From Rickettsia tillamookensis (GTDB lineage: Bacteria; Pseudomonadota; Alphaproteobacteria; Rickettsiales; Rickettsiaceae): a DNA stretch of 64,000 nt. Made by a program: the position numbers and the translations under genes. Under the pieces are notes generated by a model, which made no database searches, was not told the DNA's origin, and was given only the letters and a program-made list of their open reading frames with translations. Below are positions 51,636-60,477 of the stretch, one piece after another. The DNA is taken from NCBI RefSeq assembly GCF_016743795.2, contig NZ_CP060138.2:186001-250000 (forward strand), given 5' to 3'. Within the stretch, counting starts at the first letter, position 1. Every line of letters starts with the position of its first letter.

Positions 51636-52082
51636 TTAATATTTCTTAACAGTCTCTTTAGCTCTCTTTTCAAAAGCTATAATCATTTTTTCGGTTGCTT
51701 TGGTAAAATAAGTACCAATTAATTTATCCAGTATTAAGGACTTCATTTTAAAACTAATAAAGAATTTTAATTCAGTTCCTGCCGTGCATGGAACAAATTG
51801 CCAAGTACTTTTTAAATATTCAAAAGGTCCTGAAATAGCTAATGTATTAATCAAATATATTCCATCATACGTTATTTCGCTTGTAACTCGTGAGTTATAT
51901 TTTTCTGAAAAGCCTTTTAACTGAATTACTAATTCAGCAATAACCTCTTGATTATTTTCTGAAATGATTCTAGAAGCAGAACACCAAGGCAAGAATTTAG
52001 GATAAGACTCTACATCCCACACCAAATCAAACAATTCTTGTGGTTTATAAGGTAAAATTTTAGTTTCTTGGAAAAAGGCCAT
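51636..52082 (-). CDS. COQ10/RatA-like START-domain protein
   Basis: 148 aa of the polyketide cyclase/START family (COQ10, RatA): MAFFQETKILPYKPQELFDL then VWDVESYPKFLPWCSASRI at the N-terminus, LVIQLKGFSEKYNSRVTSEI in the middle, and the C-terminal helix FTKATEKMIIAFEKRAKE. In alphaproteobacteria and mitochondria COQ10 binds ubiquinone; an E. coli relative, RatA, was described as a toxin. The former is the likelier role here. Its start ATG overlaps the stop of the SDHAF4-like gene (ATGA), so both are translated from one message, a pairing that fits a respiratory theme. Confidence 0.88.
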   Translation of the reverse strand: MAFFQETKILPYKPQELFDLVWDVESYPKFLPWCSASRIISENNQEVIAELVIQLKGFSEKYNSRVTSEITYDGIYLINTLAISGPFEYLKSTWQFVPCTAGTELKFFISFKMKSLILDKLIGTYFTKATEKMIIAFEKRAKETVKKY

Positions 52083-52336
52083 CAGAAGTCAGTTACTTTA
52101 CCTTTATGTTGCCAATCGCCGTATCTTGTCGGTTCTAGTCCTTTAACACCGCCGATTTCTTTTGGTACAGCGTCATTCACAAAGTTTGATACAGGCGAAT
52201 TTTTTGAGTTAAGTCTGTACTCACGGACGTAAGTACGCCCCGTAGACTTACTCTTAAATTCATCCTGTCTGAAGCTTTGTGAATTTAGCTGTAAATTTTC
52301 TTCTTCTAATATATTATTATCTTTTTTATCGTCCAT
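52082..52336 (-). CDS. SDHAF4-like (DUF1674) protein with in-frame RPE2 insertion
   Basis: 84 aa from ATG at 52336 with AGGAG upstream. The C-terminal motif AVPKEIGGVKGLEPTRYGDW then QHKGKVTDF is the conserved core of DUF1674, the family of the SDH assembly factor SDHAF4 (Sdh8), which helps load FAD into the flavoprotein. Residues about 15-57 are encoded by a 126 bp RPE2 element (52167-52292), 42 codons in frame, so the insertion keeps the core intact. A longer frame to 52441 lies in an RPE1 element and is not accepted. It overlaps the COQ10-like gene by ATGA. Confidence 0.8.
   Translation of the reverse strand: MDDKKDNNILEEENLQLNSQSFRQDEFKSKSTGRTYVREYRLNSKNSPVSNFVNDAVPKEIGGVKGLEPTRYGDWQHKGKVTDF
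52167..52292. mobile_element. RPE2 element within a coding sequence
   Basis: 126 bp with inverted ends acagcgtcattcacaaagtt and, on the other strand, acagctaaattcacaaagct; the centre has ctcacggacgtaagtacg. It is the same kind of element as at 48001-48127 and is translated as 42 codons of the SDHAF4-like gene. Confidence 0.78.
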
Positions 52337-52364
52337 AATTAACACTCCTGCGAAGTGAAGAGTT

Positions 52365-52492
52365 GATATACGAAGATCAACTTGGAAAAGAGCAAGGAGT
52401 CTGTAAGCCGAGGAGCGGAGCGTACAAAAGTACGTGAGCATTCGAGGACTTACAAAGACGACACAGCCAATTTTTCAAGTTCATCGAGTATA
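52365..52492 (-). repeat. RPE1 copy e, between SDHAF4-like gene and rsmE
   Basis: Read on the minus strand: atatactcgatgaacttgaa then aaattggctg, ctcacgtacttttgtacgct, ccgctcctcggcttacagac, tccttgctcttttccaagtt then gatcttcgtatatc. It spans nearly all of the divergent gap and ends two bases before the rsmE ATG. Confidence 0.8.
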
Positions 52493-52493
52493 T

Positions 52494-53216
52494 ATGAAAT
52501 ATAATCGTATCTATATTAATAGTCATTTAGCTGAAAATATCAAGATAGAATTAGCAGGTGATCATATTCATTATGTTAAAACGGTGCTACGTCTTAAAGT
52601 AAATGATGGTTTGCGTATCTTTAACGGTACGGATGGAGAATTTTTAGCACAAATTACCGATATAGGTAAGCATAACCTATCGGTTAGGCTTAAAGAACAG
52701 TTAAAAAAGCCGTATACAGAATCTGCGTTAACTCTTGCTGTTGCTATAATAAAGCAAGATAAATTAATGCTTGCAATAAATATGGCTACGCAACTCGGTA
52801 TAACTAAAATTATTCCGTTAATTACTAGGCGGTGTCAATTTAGAACGGTAAATATCGAACGTTTAACGAAATGTGTTATTGAGGCAACAGAGCAATCAGA
52901 ACGTCTTACTCCCCCGATAATTGAAAAAGCTATCACAATACAAGATTACCTTAAAGAGAATAATAATTTGATGTTATATGCTAATGAACATGAAAAAGAA
53001 GAAAATTCTATATTACGAATTTTATCATCACTTAGTAATAGTGATATAACTATTATTGTAGGACCGGAGGGAGGCTTTACTAATGATGAGCTGGTACTTC
53101 TTGCCTCATATAAGAATACAAAATCTATAAGTTTAGGAAGTAATATATTACGTGCTGAAACAGCAGCAATAACTGCTATAGCACAAGTGAGGTTGTTAAG
53201 TCGTCATTGCGAGTAG
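52494..53216 (+). CDS. rsmE: 16S rRNA (uracil1498-N3)-methyltransferase RsmE
   Basis: 240 aa from the ATG at 52494; the longer frame from 52434 lies in RPE1. SPOUT-class methyltransferase: N-terminal PUA-like domain ([20 protein letters not shown]), then the knot with [30 protein letters not shown] and SAM-binding [35 protein letters not shown]. The final residues SRHCE and the stop are read from an R1 repeat starting at 53202, so the natural C-terminus has been replaced or trimmed. Confidence 0.94.
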   Translation: MKYNRIYINSHLAENIKIELAGDHIHYVKTVLRLKVNDGLRIFNGTDGEFLAQITDIGKHNLSVRLKEQLKKPYTESALTLAVAIIKQDKLMLAINMATQLGITKIIPLITRRCQFRTVNIERLTKCVIEATEQSERLTPPIIEKAITIQDYLKENNNLMLYANEHEKEENSILRILSSLSNSDITIIVGPEGGFTNDELVLLASYKNTKSISLGSNILRAETAAITAIAQVRLLSRHCE

Positions 53217-53340
53217 GTATTGCCCGTGTGAATACCTGAGCCGTCATTGCGAGGAGATGCGTAGCATCGACGTGGCAATCTCAGGAATTTGGCACGAGAT
53301 TGCTTCGTCGAATTACTACGTAATTCTTCTCGCAATGACG
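53202..53340. repeat. R1 palindromic repeat overlapping the rsmE 3' end
   Basis: Two left ends (cgtcattgcgagtaggtatt at 53202; cgtcattgcgaggagatgcg at 53242) and one right end (ttcttctcgcaatgacg). The first left end encodes the final RHCE and stop of RsmE. The following cgagaaaattgatccacgca then ataatgtc resembles the outer inverted repeat of other copies. Confidence 0.82.
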
Positions 53341-53391
53341 AGAAAATTGATCCACGCAATAATGTCTGCTTGCAATGACAAAAAGATAAAG

Positions 53392-53628
53392 TTACTTCGC
53401 CTTTTCTATTCCGGGTTTACAAAATAGCTTACCTAAACAAAGGAAAGAATATACACCACAAAAGCCTATAATTATATAAAGTATTGTAACAATAATTGGA
53501 AATGAGCCAAATAAAAGTGTGACTAAATTAAAATTAAATAATCCGACTAAGCCCCAATTTATAGCACCTATAGAAGATAATAAATGTATAGTAGTAATAA
53601 GCGGATTATTAGAAGTATTTATTAACAT
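53392..53628 (-). CDS. DUF378 small membrane protein
   Basis: 78 aa from ATG at 53628, chosen for AAAGGAG upstream (a longer frame to 53664 has none). Two hydrophobic helices: LLSSIGAINWGLVGLFNFNL with the DUF378 hallmark INWGL, and VTILYIIIGFCGVYSFLCLG. Function unknown. It sits alone between rsmE and the split RND gene. Confidence 0.82.
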   Translation of the reverse strand: MLINTSNNPLITTIHLLSSIGAINWGLVGLFNFNLVTLLFGSFPIIVTILYIIIGFCGVYSFLCLGKLFCKPGIEKAK

Positions 53629-53713
53629 ATTTAAGCTCCTTTTAGTTAAACGTAAAATAATCATTTCTCATTTTGAGCTATATGTCTACTAAATTTTATA
53701 ATTCTATAATTTA

Positions 53714-55813
53714 TTAATCCTTCTTAAAAGTTTGATATATTACAGGTATAACAAAAATTGTAAATATAGTACCGATGCTTAATCCTCCAACTATTACAAA
53801 GCCTATAGAATTACGAGCAGCAGCACCGGCTCCATCTGCAAAGACTAGAGGTAAAGCTCCGACTACAGCAGCAAGGGTAGTCATAAGAATTGGACGCAAG
53901 CGAAGTTTTGAGGATTCTATTATAGCTTCTTGAACCTTTACTCCTTTTTCTCTTAGCTGATTAGCAAATTCTACTATCATAATAGAATTCTTAGTAATTA
54001 ATCCAATTAAAGTAATAAGTCCGATATTACTATACATGTTAAGGCTATTACCGGCAAGCCAGAGAGCAAGTACACCGCCGGTTATGGAGAAAGGCACGGC
54101 GAGTAATATTAATAAAGGATCAGTAAAGCTTTCAAATTGAGCTGCAAGCACTAAATAGATAAATACAAGAGCAAATAAAAATGTTATAAGCATATTACTG
54201 TCTGCCTCTCTCATTTGTTTAATTTCGCCGATATATTCAATTATAGTATTACTAGGGTCAAGTAACTTAGCGGCTATTTTATTGATTTCATTAATTGCAT
54301 CGTTAATTTTTCCGTCAGGAGCAAGATCGGAAGAAATAGTAACGGATTTTGAATTATTATAATGACTATATGATTTTACTGATATTTTTTCTGTAATATT
54401 GGCTATCGATTCGAGCGGTAACATATTATTATTTTTTGCTCTGATTAAAATTTTACTAAAATCGCTAATATCTTTTCGATCTTTTTGATTAAATTGCAAT
54501 ATAACATCATATAAATCATTACCCATTCTAAAATCCCCGATTTGTTGACCTGCAAGTAAATATTGTACCGTTTTGCCTATATTTGCCAAATCCATTCCGT
54601 ATAAATAAGCCTTATCACGGTTGACTTCTATACTTATAGTCGGCATTGCCGATTGTAAATTTCTATTGACGTTTAAGAAAATAGGATTTGTTTTCATTAT
54701 ATCAATAAATTGTTGTGATATTTTATCTAAATCATCATATTCAAGGTTCGTTTGAATAGTAAACTCGATAGGGCTACTTGCATTCCCGCTAACCATTGAA
54801 CGTGGATCCATAGCGAAAATCGACATGCCCGGTATTTCGGAAAACTGTTTATTTAACATATTCTTAATGATTTCTTGAGAACGAGAACGCTCACCCCAAT
54901 CTTTTAACGGAATGAATCCAAAAACATTATCACTACCGCCTGCACCTATTACCATCAGATAACCTAATATATCTTTATAATTAGCAAGGATTTTTTCGGC
55001 TTCTTTCACTACTTTAGTAGAAGATTCTAAACTAGAACCTTCAGGTCCTTTAAGAGAAACTTGTAAAAATCCGTCATCTTCTTGGGGTACGAAAATTTTT
55101 TGAGTAAATTTAAAACTAATAATCAGCACTATAAAAGATGATGCAATAATGATGATAAATTTCTTTTTATTGTCAAAAGTTAGCTTTAGATAGTAAATAT
55201 ATTTATTTTGAATAAATTGTAGAATGTCGTTAAACTTTACTAAGAATTTCGGTAAGTCCGTATTATGTTTTATAACCATACGACTTGACATCATAGGAGT
55301 TAAAGTTAAAGCAACAAATCCTGAGAACAAAACGCAAAATGCTAAAGTCCAAGCAAATTCAATAAATAATTTCCCAATAAAACCCTCTATAAAACCGACG
55401 GGTAAAAATACGGCAGCAAGCGTAATAGTCATAGCAATGATTGCAAAGCCGATTTCTTTAGAAGCAAGTAAAGCTGCTTCCATGGGTTTATGTCCCATTT
55501 CATTATATCTAAAAATGTTTTCAAGCATAACTATCGCATCATCGACGACTAGACCTATAGCAAGTATCATAGCAAGGAGCGTAAATATATTAATAGAAAA
55601 TCCAAAAGCATACATTATGCTAAAAGTACCGATCAACGATACCGGAATCGTCACAAACGGAATTAAGGTGATTTTAGCAGAAGCAAGAAATAAATAAGTG
55701 ACTAAAACTACTAATATTAAAGCTTCAAAAATTGTTTGAAATACCGCATAAATTGATGCTTTTACAGGTGTTGCTCCATCATATGCGATACCCATGCTTA
55801 TTCCTTTGGGCAT
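53714..55813 (-). pseudogene. RND efflux transporter (AcrB-like), part after an amber codon
   Basis: C-terminal part of an inner-membrane RND pump. The reading frame is the same as that of 55937-56740 and continues without break except for a TAG at 55937-55939. It holds TM helices such as SIYAVFQTIFEALILVVLVT, the RND motif with the essential Asp pair in ILAIGLVVDDAIVMLEN, and the duplicated second half ending PVIYQTFKKD. An independent start at the Met used here would lack the first helix and periplasmic portions. It is only functional if the amber codon is read through or the parts assemble. No adaptor or outer-membrane partner is near. Confidence 0.82.
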
Positions 55814-55936
55814 GGATTCTTTAATTCTTTCTAGCTCTTTAGTTACTTCATTTGATAAATCTATGACATTAGCTTTTGATTCTTTTATAAGACCAAGAGC
55901 AATGGAGCTTTTGCCGTTATATCTGAAAATTATGTC

Positions 55937-56740
55937 CTAATCGGGAGAAGTTAAAGATATTTTTGCTATATCTCGTAATTTTATGATACCTCCGTTTTGT
56001 ACTTTTAGAATAATATTACCGAATTCTTCCGGTGTAGATAAAGAACCTTCGAGAGTGACTATAAAATTATTACTTTTTGTTTTAATCGTACCTGCGGGAT
56101 AATCTTTATTTTGCTCTTTTATTGCAGATTCAATCTCCAATAAAGAAATTTTATGTTGATATAATTTTTTGGAATCGGGTTCTATTCTCATTATATATTC
56201 CCGACCGCCGTAAATTTGTGATTGTCCTACGCTTTCAAGTTTATCTAAGGGTGTTTGTAGATTATCTTCGACGATCTTTGTTAATTCCAAATCGCTATAT
56301 TGATCACTTTCAACACTTATGAAGAGGCTTGGGAAACTATCGGCATCAAGTTTTGCAATTGATGGGGCTTTCATATCTTGCGGGAACATATAAGTGATAT
56401 CCGATATTTTAGAACGAACATCGTTTAATGCTACTTCAATATCGGTAGATAGTAAAAATGATAAAGTAATACTACTTTCACCTGTAGAACTTTGAGAAGT
56501 TATATAATCTAAATTTTTAACCGTCTTTAAAGCTTTTTCTATACGCGTCGTTATTTCTTTTTCCATATATAAAGCATCGGCACCTGCATAATGAGCTTCG
56601 ACATTTATAATGGGAACTGAAATATCCGGAGTTCCTCTAATTTGTAGTTTGGTAAAAAAAATTGCTCCAAGAGCTACGATAACCAAACTCAAAACTGTAG
56701 CAAAGACAGGGCGTTTAATACAAATTTCAGACAATAACAT
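55937..56740 (-). pseudogene. RND efflux transporter (AcrB-like), N-terminal part ending at an amber codon
   Basis: Codons 1-267 of the gene whose remainder is at 53714-55813. It opens MLLSEICIKRPVFATVLSLV, the classic RND first helix, and continues into the first periplasmic loop (KEITTRIEKALKTVKNLDYI, SDITYMFPQDMKAPSIAKLD). The frame stops with TAG at codon 268 between SLTSPD and DIIFRYNGKSSIALGL, with intact homologous sequence on both sides. A single substitution explains the split. A truncated protein with one helix could be made but would not transport. Confidence 0.82.
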
Positions 56741-57235
56741 TGGATTTAATATATTTTTCTTTAAAAATTTTATTCTAAATTTAATGTGAGTAGAGAATTA
56801 TTACATAAATCTGCTATTCGGTTAGAAATATTCTATATAACAAAGTGAAAGATGGTTTCTAACTTATTATATAAATTAAGTATATATTGTTTTTTATTAA
56901 AAAACTTATAATTTTTTATAAAGTAGAAAATTAGCTTTTGTAATTTACTATTGACAATAAATTAGGGTTTTAATGCTAAATTTTCACTTTAATTACTTGA
57001 TTAAGATAGTTTTAACAGTATAACTGATGTAAAATGGCTACGTTTTTCTATAAATTAATATAATAACGTATATATTTTAAACTTTGTAAATAACTGGCAT
57101 TTGCAGTATGTGGGTAGTTTGTTATAATTAACTCACATAAAAAATATATTGATGTATATTATTGCCAGTTGTATATATTGTTTTATAAAAAAACATCAAT
57201 ACATATTAACCCATTAAAGGAGAGTTGATTTTATT
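56741..57235. other. Intergenic region upstream of the HU-like gene
   Basis: 495 bp between divergent genes, about 80% A/T, without a credible ORF. It holds a candidate promoter at 57101-57128 and two short inverted repeats: aactggca / tgccagtt and tattgatgt / acatcaata, flanking that promoter. No member of the repeat families R1-R4 is recognisable. Confidence 0.5.
57101..57128 (+). promoter_or_regulatory. Candidate sigma-70-type promoter for the HU-like gene
   Basis: TTGCAG (57101-57106) and TATAAT (57123-57128) with 16 bases between, about 100 bases before the ATG. Inverted repeats lie on both sides, which could act as regulator sites. Confidence 0.42.
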
Positions 57236-57568
57236 ATGAGTACACATAACAAAAAAGAACCAAAAAAAATGAATAAAACCGAATTTATAGCATTTATGAC
57301 CGACCATGGTCATAATCATAAACATGCTTCACATAAAACATTAACAAAAGCTGATGCTGAGAAAGCACTTAATTTAGTTCTTGATAGTGTGATTAGTGCT
57401 ATAAAGAGCCACCATAATATTAATATAACAGGTTTCGGTTCATTTGAAATACATCATAGAAAAGCACGTGAGGGCCGTAACCCAAAAACCGGAGCAAAAA
57501 TGAAAATAGATGCTTACAATCAACCTATCTTTAGAGCTGGAAGAAAAATGAAAGAAGCTTGTAATTAA
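57236..57568 (+). CDS. hupB: HU/IHF-family nucleoid protein with His-rich N-terminal region
   Basis: 110 aa DNA-bending protein. The family signature is present: ITGFGSFEIHHRKAREGRNP then KTG, and the final IFRAGRKMKEACN. Unlike canonical HU (about 90 aa) it has a basic leader (MSTHNKKEPKK) and, between helices 1 and 2, a segment DHGHNHKHASHKT with His at 24, 26, 28, 30 and 33, a possible metal-binding cluster. AAAGGAGA precedes the ATG by 12 bases. It stands alone with its own probable promoter. Whether it acts as HU, IHF-like or a specialised relative cannot be decided from sequence. Confidence 0.9.
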   Translation: MSTHNKKEPKKMNKTEFIAFMTDHGHNHKHASHKTLTKADAEKALNLVLDSVISAIKSHHNINITGFGSFEIHHRKAREGRNPKTGAKMKIDAYNQPIFRAGRKMKEACN

Positions 57569-57597
57569 TTAATAAATGATGTGACGTTGATCAAAAT

Positions 57598-57696
57598 CGT
57601 CATTGCGAGGAGCGAAGCGACGTGGCAATCTCATGAAATAGTAACAAACTCCTGAGATTGCTTCGTCAATTGCTATGCAATTTTCTCGCAATGACG
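57598..57696. repeat. R1 palindromic repeat
   Basis: cgtcattgcgaggagcgaag at the left, ttttctcgcaatgacg at the right, with the caatctcatga / ctcctgagattg centre. It lies between the HU-like gene and holB and ends 22 bases before the holB start. Confidence 0.84.
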
Positions 57697-57718
57697 AGAA
57701 ACCACGCATAAACCACTT

Positions 57719-58513
57719 ATGATAATTGAACGCCTAGAGTTTAACTTAAAACATAATAAGCTATATAATAGTTGGCTTATCGAAGCCGAAAATATAGAGC
57801 AAGCTTTAAAAGATTTAGAAGATTTTATATATAGTAAGCTTTTTAAGAATAGCATTCCTCTTGAAAACAATCCTGATTATCATTTCATCGCTAGGGAAAC
57901 TTCGGCTACATCTAATGCTAAAAATATTTCTATTGAACAAATAAGAAAATTACAAGATTTCTTAAGTAAAACTTCTGCAATTTCAGGTTATAAAGTTGTC
58001 GTAATTTATGCGGCTGATCTTATGAATTTAAATGCGGCGAATTCATGCTTAAAAATTCTTGAAGATGCACCAAAGAATAGTTACATTTTTTTAATTACTT
58101 CAAGAGCTGCAAGTATTATATCTACAATTAGATCAAGATGCTTTAAAATTAATGCTAACTCATCTCAACCTCATTCTATAAATGAACTATATCTTCAATT
58201 TATTCAGCCGATAGCAAATAATGAAACGTTAGATTTTATTAATCGTTTTACTACTAAAGACCGAGAATTATGGCTAGATTTTATTGATAATTTATTATTA
58301 TTATTGAATAGAATTCTTAAAAAATCTGCTAACGTTAATATTGAGCTTCTAGATTTAGAAAACAAGATTTTTGATAGACTGGCAAATAAGCATCCTTCCT
58401 ATTTAATACAAAAATTTACCGACATAAAAAAGTTAATATATAATACCGTTGATTATGATTTAGACTTAAAAATAAGTTATATATTAGTGGTAAATGAGTT
58501 TTTTAGTAATTAA
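57719..58513 (+). CDS. holB: DNA polymerase III delta' subunit
   Basis: Clamp-loader subunit. 264 aa, short for the family. The order LKHNKLYNSWLIEAENIEQA (where ATP-binding relatives have a P-loop, absent here), then KTSAISGYKVVVIYAADLMN, NAANSCLKILEDAPKNSYIF and the SRC-motif segment TIRSRCFKIN identifies it. Delta' of E. coli does not hydrolyse ATP either, so loss of the P-loop is compatible with function. The C-terminal collar domain is diverged. Confidence 0.88.
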   Translation: MIIERLEFNLKHNKLYNSWLIEAENIEQALKDLEDFIYSKLFKNSIPLENNPDYHFIARETSATSNAKNISIEQIRKLQDFLSKTSAISGYKVVVIYAADLMNLNAANSCLKILEDAPKNSYIFLITSRAASIISTIRSRCFKINANSSQPHSINELYLQFIQPIANNETLDFINRFTTKDRELWLDFIDNLLLLLNRILKKSANVNIELLDLENKIFDRLANKHPSYLIQKFTDIKKLIYNTVDYDLDLKISYILVVNEFFSN

Positions 58514-58552
58514 CACGATATCACTACGTTCCTTTCCACGTTATCCATAAAA

Positions 58553-58714
58553 GGCGTTATTGCATGGATAGGTAAAACCCGTTGTGTCACTTAGTTCGCT
58601 TGACCGCGAGATCCATAAAAACAACTTGAAATACTAATAATTTTAGTATTTTTAACTGGATCCTGCGATCAAGTCGCAGGATGACAACGGAAAATCGATC
58701 CATGCAACAACGCC
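58553..58714. mobile_element. R2 element with terminal inverted repeats and 9-bp flanking duplication
   Basis: 162 bp. Left end ggcgttattgcatggatagg, inverted right end ggcgttgttgcatggatcga. The inner R2 arms gcttgaccgcgagatccata and actggatcctgcgatcaagt are present. Flanking bases tccataaaa (58544-58552) and tacataaaa (58715-58723) match at 8 of 9, as expected for a target-site duplication. Confidence 0.72.
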
Positions 58715-58793
58715 TACATAAAACCATAAAATATATTGTTGCTAAAACATATTGAGCAAAATATATTAGAACTTTATAAATTAAATTATTTGC

Positions 58794-60143
58794 ATGTTTA
58801 AAACTTTAACACAAAATTTAACGAAGATTTTTGATAAATTAGTCAGCTCAGGGATTTTAACGGAAGCTCAAATAGACACCGCTATGCGGGATATAAGAGT
58901 GGCTCTTTTAGAGTCGGATGTTGCATTACCGGTGATAAAAGATTTTATAGCAGAAGTTAAACAAAAAGCTTTAGGGCATGAGGTTATTAAGTCTGTTTCA
59001 CCGGGGCAGATGATAATTAAAATTATCCATGAAGAGATGATAAATCTCTTAACTTCAAGCGAAAGCGATACGAAGCTAAATTTAAATGCCAAACCGCCCG
59101 TAAATTTATTAATGGTAGGACTGCAAGGCAGCGGTAAAACTACGGCTAGTAGTAAGCTTGCCTTACGTCTTAAGAATCAAAATAAAAAAGTTTTACTTGT
59201 TTCTCTAGATACTTACAGACCGGCCGCACAAGAGCAACTTGCTATACTTGCAAACTCAGTACAGATTAATTCATTACCTATTGTGCAAGGTGAGAAACCT
59301 TTGGACATTGTCAAAAGAGCTATTGCCGAGGCTAAAATTTCTGCTTATGACGTCGTAATTTATGATACGGCAGGTCGTACACAAATTGATAAAGAGATGA
59401 TGGAGGAAGCTCTTGCAATAAAAAAGATAGTAGAGCCTACGGAAACTTTGTTAGTAATTGATAGTATGACAGGGCAGGATGCGGTAGTTACAGCAAGTAG
59501 CTTTAATGAAAAGTTAGAGATTTCAGGATTAATTTTATCGAGAATTGATGGCGATTCCAAGGGCGGTGCAGCACTCAGTGTAAAATATATTACTAAAAAG
59601 CCGATTAAATTTTTAAGTAGCGGTGAAAAACTAACTGATTTAGAAGAATTCGATGCTGAACGTTTAGCTTCTCGAATACTTGATATGGGTGATATTATCT
59701 CTTTTGTTGAAAAAGCAGCTAGTATTGTTGATAGAGAAGAAGCTGAAAAAACGGCAGCTAAATTAAAAAAAGGTAAGTTTGATTTAAATGATTATCTTCA
59801 GCAAATGAGAAGTATAAAAAAAATGGGAGGTTTTGGAAGCATACTTAGCATGTTACCGGGTAGCGGTAAAATTATGGATCAAATAGATCAATCAAAATTA
59901 AATAGTAAAATAATTGAACATCAAGAAGCAATTATTTTATCTATGACGCTGAAAGAACGTAAGAATCCTGACATCATTAATGCTTCTCGTAGAAAACGTA
60001 TAGCTGCTGGAGCAGGGACTACGGTACAAAAGGTAAATATTTTGCTAAAGCAATATAAGCAAATAAACGAGATGATGAAAAAAGCAAGTAAAATGAATCC
60101 TAAAAATCTATTACGTAGCGGAATTGGGAAGTTGTTTTCGTAG
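58794..60143 (+). CDS. ffh: Signal recognition particle protein Ffh
   Basis: GTPase that targets membrane proteins co-translationally with 4.5S RNA and FtsY. 449 aa: helical N domain, G domain with GLQGSGKTTASSKLALRLK, DTYRPAAQEQLAIL, DTAGR and SRIDGDSKGGAALS, and the Met-rich M domain (GGFGSILSMLPGSGKIMDQI, RRKRIAAGAGTTVQKVNILL). The protein is complete. Its upstream gap holds an R2 element. Confidence 0.98.
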   Translation: MFKTLTQNLTKIFDKLVSSGILTEAQIDTAMRDIRVALLESDVALPVIKDFIAEVKQKALGHEVIKSVSPGQMIIKIIHEEMINLLTSSESDTKLNLNAKPPVNLLMVGLQGSGKTTASSKLALRLKNQNKKVLLVSLDTYRPAAQEQLAILANSVQINSLPIVQGEKPLDIVKRAIAEAKISAYDVVIYDTAGRTQIDKEMMEEALAIKKIVEPTETLLVIDSMTGQDAVVTASSFNEKLEISGLILSRIDGDSKGGAALSVKYITKKPIKFLSSGEKLTDLEEFDAERLASRILDMGDIISFVEKAASIVDREEAEKTAAKLKKGKFDLNDYLQQMRSIKKMGGFGSILSMLPGSGKIMDQIDQSKLNSKIIEHQEAIILSMTLKERKNPDIINASRRKRIAAGAGTTVQKVNILLKQYKQINEMMKKASKMNPKNLLRSGIGKLFS

Positions 60144-60176
60144 TAGTAAATAGACGTTGTTGCGTGGATACTGAGT

Positions 60177-60449
60177 CGTCATTGCGAGGAGCGAAGGGCT
60201 TTGTTGCATAGCTCGGTTTTTTTGTTGTTATCCCGTGATTTATTCACGGGATCCAGTTAAAAATACTAATAATATTAGTACTTTTAGTTGTTTTACTGGA
60301 TACCGTGGACAAGCCACGGTATGACACTCAGCAGGTTTTCCGAGCCATGCAACAACGCCGGAGCGAAGCGACGTGGCAATCTCGTAAAATAATAACAAAC
60401 TCCTGAGATTGCTTCGTCGAATTACTACATAATTCTTCTCGCAATGACG
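60177..60449. repeat. R1 palindromic repeat split by an R2 insertion
   Basis: Left part cgtcattgcgaggagcgaag, right part ggagcgaagcgacgtggcaa ... gcaatgacg. Between them lies a complete R2 element (60197-60359). Without it and one copy of ggagcgaag, the R1 copy is of normal length (about 101 bp). Outer flanks acgttgttgcgtggatactg and, inverted, acctgcgtggagcagttttc form a further pair. Confidence 0.85.
60197..60359. mobile_element. R2 element inserted in R1, with 9-bp target-site duplication
   Basis: 163 bp. Left end ggctttgttgcatagctcgg, inverted right end ggcgttgttgcatggctcgg. Inner R2 arms gttatcccgtgatttattca and ataccgtggacaagccacgg. Exact duplication ggagcgaag on both sides (60188-60196 and 60360-60368). 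Confidence 0.82.
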
Positions 60450-60477
60450 AAAACTGCTCCACGCAGGTGAGCTAAAT

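Noticed and set aside
52337..52441. N-terminal extension of the SDHAF4-like gene
   Set aside because: These 35 codons are RPE1 sequence; AGGAG before the ATG at 52336 marks the better start.
55224..55697. 157-codon plus-strand ORF opposite the RND gene
   Set aside because: Antisense shadow of a conserved transporter helix region; product is not family-like.
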